Source of the DNA: Candidatus Omnitrophota bacterium
GTDB lineage: Bacteria; Omnitrophota; Omnitrophia; Omnitrophales; JACROU01
Assembly: GCA_016206875.1 (NCBI GenBank)
Contig: JACQQR010000018.1
Span: forward strand, 1-15,674
DNA: 15,674 bases
Direction of reading: 5' to 3'
Shown: piece after piece, positions 14,572-15,674 of the stretch
How the letters are laid out: each line of letters starts with the position of its first letter
Numbering within the stretch: the first letter of the stretch is position 1
The notes under the pieces: model-generated
The model's input: only the letters and a program-made list of their open reading frames with translations
Told to the model about the DNA's origin: nothing
Database searches by the model: none
Position numbers and translations under genes: made by a program

Positions 14572-14681
14572 ATGGATGAGAAATTATAGGAAAAGAGAAT
14601 CCTGACTGGAAAGGTTTATATCCCGAATTATTAAAAAATTAGACAACAAAAGAAAGATTCCGGCCTTCGCCGGAATGACAC
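14535..14681. repeat. Palindromic element between cbiG and cbiH (perfect 28-bp arms)
   Basis: The arms at 14535-14562 and 14654-14681 are perfect inverted repeats of 28 bp, each with an internal hairpin (CCGGCGAAGGCCGG type). They enclose a 91-bp A/T-rich core. The left arm encodes the CbiG tail; the right arm ends 7 bp before the cbiH start. Confidence 0.85.
14580..14642 (+). pseudogene. Remnant of a GIY-YIG nuclease gene (3' end)
   Basis: Inside the core of the palindromic element, a short frame reads EIIGKENPDWKGLYPELLKN followed by TAG at 14640-14642. The pattern I-x3-NP-(D/E)W-x2-L matches the C-terminal segment of the intact GIY-YIG protein in this window (LIESVNPEWDDL) and the common form NPEWKDLY in related proteins. 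A stop (TGA 14577-14579) lies directly upstream in frame, so only the last ~20 codons remain. The assignment rests on a short match. Confidence 0.45.
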
Positions 14682-14688
14682 GTAAACA

Positions 14689-15528
14689 ATGACAACACAA
14701 AATAAAGGGGAATTATTTGTTGTAGGTATTGGGCCCGGTAGTGAAGAGCATCTGACGCCGGCTGCGCTGGATGCTATCCGGCAGGCGCAAGTGATTGTGG
14801 GGTATCGCACCTACATTGATTTAGTGCGGCCGCTTTTGGAAGGCAAAGAAATTTTTAAAACGGGTATGACTGAGGAAATCGGCCGTGCGCGCGCTGCCGT
14901 AAGCCGCGCCCAGGCAGGGGAGAAAGTGGCGCTTATTTCCTCAGGGGATCCGGGTGTGTACGGCATGGCCGGATTGGTATTCGAAGTACTGCGTGAAATC
15001 GGGTGGAAGCGCGGTGAATCGCCCAAGCTTCATATTATTCCGGGCATTACGGCAATGAATTCGTGTTCGTCGCTGGTAGGCGCGCCGCTCGTACATGATT
15101 TCTGCTCCGTCTCGCTCTCTGATTTGCTCACGCCTTGGCCGGTGATTGAACGCCGTATTGAAGCGGCCGCTCAGGCCGACTTTGTGATCGGGCTTTACAA
15201 TCCCAAAAGCGGCCGGCGCACCAAACAAATTGTGATTGCCCAGCAAATCGTTTCGAAATATCGAAAGCAGGAAACCCCCGTGGCGTTGGTGAAAAGCGCC
15301 TACCGCGATTTGGAAACCGTAATTCTCTCCGACCTGGCGCATTTTCTCGATTATGAAATCGGCATGCTCACTACGGTGATTATCGGAAGCACGAATTCGT
15401 ACGTGTATGAAGGCTACATGGTCACACCGCGAGGCTACACCAACAAATATTCCTGGGACGGCAAAGCGCACGAAGGCCAAAAGCCTGGCGTTTCCTTGCG
15501 CCTGAATGAAGTCGGAAAACCTGTTTAA
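14689..15528 (+). CDS. cbiH: Cobalt-factor-III C17-methyltransferase (ring contraction)
   Basis: Methylates C17 and drives ring contraction, making the corrin-type ring. It has 279 residues from ATG 14689. LFVVGIGPGSEEHLTPAAL, ISSGDPGVYGMAGLV (around 83-97), PGITAMNSCSSLVGAPL and DFCSVSLSDLLTPWPVIERR are the CbiH/CobJ signatures, the last being specific to the C17 enzyme. No iron-sulfur nitrite-reductase-like extension of the CbiH60 type is present, so the reduction associated with this step would need a separate protein. There is no clear ribosome site; the palindromic element ends just upstream, and its GGA at 14672-14674 is the nearest candidate. This is the last complete gene in the window. 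Confidence 0.95.
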   Translation: MTTQNKGELFVVGIGPGSEEHLTPAALDAIRQAQVIVGYRTYIDLVRPLLEGKEIFKTGMTEEIGRARAAVSRAQAGEKVALISSGDPGVYGMAGLVFEVLREIGWKRGESPKLHIIPGITAMNSCSSLVGAPLVHDFCSVSLSDLLTPWPVIERRIEAAAQADFVIGLYNPKSGRRTKQIVIAQQIVSKYRKQETPVALVKSAYRDLETVILSDLAHFLDYEIGMLTTVIIGSTNSYVYEGYMVTPRGYTNKYSWDGKAHEGQKPGVSLRLNEVGKPV

Positions 15529-15543
15529 TTAAAGCCTAAATCT

Positions 15544-15568
15544 CTAAGGTCACAATTTGTGACCTTAG
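15544..15568. promoter_or_regulatory. Perfect 25-nt palindrome after cbiH
   Basis: CTAAGGTCACAA, a central T, then TTGTGACCTTAG form a perfect dyad starting 16 bp after the cbiH stop. As RNA it could fold as a 10-bp stem with a 5-nt loop, but no T-run follows, so it is a poor intrinsic terminator. The dyad could be a regulator's operator for a gene to the right. Unlike the other palindromes here it is not of a type I recognise as a dispersed repeat. Confidence 0.4.
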
Positions 15569-15624
15569 TGTACTGTTTCCTAAATTCATATAGGGTTAAA
15601 GAAAAAATATGATCTAACAGGCGG

Positions 15625-15662
15625 CCCCTCTCCCTTTTAAGGGAGAGGGGAAGGGGTGAGGG
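15625..15662. repeat. Dispersed hairpin repeat at the right edge
   Basis: CCCCTCTCCCTT and AAGGGAGAGGGG (15625-15650) are perfect 12-bp arms with a TT loop, followed by AAGGGGTGAGGG. This is a repeat found between genes in many bacterial genomes. No gene start is seen between cbiH and the window end; the one ATG (15609) is followed at once by a stop. Confidence 0.7.
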
Positions 15663-15674
15663 TTTGAAATTTCG

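Noticed and set aside
15544..15568. CRP-type site
   Set aside because: The half-sites are in the reverse order (TCACA then TGTGA with a 3-bp spacer) compared with the CRP consensus TGTGA-N6-TCACA.

Overview
The window is bacterial: it has Shine-Dalgarno sites, ATG/GTG/TTG starts, and genes packed on one strand with 4-8 nt overlaps. It holds one very large repetitive protein gene followed by most of an anaerobic-type (early cobalt insertion) corrin-ring operon. The corrin genes are those expected of an anaerobe (cbiX, cbiG, cbiD). The mix of a giant modular protein carrying recurrent A-S-S-L-G tags with many dispersed palindromic repeats reminds me of candidate phyla such as Omnitrophota. That taxonomic guess is low confidence and rests on memory only.

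Region 1 (1-5549) is a single open frame of about 1,818 codons. It is built from two diverged ~775-residue units with a 99-residue collapsed copy between them. Each unit reads as about ten consecutive helix-turn-helix modules of the excisionase/MerR-like (HTH_17) pattern, giving roughly twenty in one chain. I cannot assign it to a named family.

Region 2 (5550-15528), all on the + strand, is the corrin operon. The order is cobA (uroporphyrinogen-III methyltransferase), cbiX (cobalt chelatase with a C-terminal 2Fe-2S domain), a small DUF3209-like gene, a ferredoxin-NADP+-reductase-like flavoprotein gene, cbiD, cbiC, a small GIY-YIG nuclease gene, a cbiE-cbiT fusion, cbiL, cbiG and cbiH. Together these cover C2/C7 methylation, cobalt insertion, C20 and C17 methylation with ring contraction, lactone opening, C1 methylation, C5/C15 methylation with decarboxylation, and the final methyl shift to cobyrinate. 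cbiF (C11 methylation) and cbiJ/cobK (precorrin-6A reductase) are not in the window. The flavoprotein is a candidate for a reductive step.

Overlaid on the operon are at least seven kinds of short palindromic repeat, sitting at almost every gene junction and often running into the coding ends, so that they encode the last or first residues of CobA, CbiD, CbiC, the GIY-YIG protein and CbiG. The most striking is a 131-136 bp inverted-repeat element present in two copies that bracket the intact GIY-YIG gene. A second perfect inverted repeat, between cbiG and cbiH, encloses what looks like the 3' remnant of another GIY-YIG gene. This suggests a recurrent association between small GIY-YIG nucleases and palindromic repeats, comparable in logic to REP/RAYT systems. 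There is no gene-free stretch longer than 300 bp.
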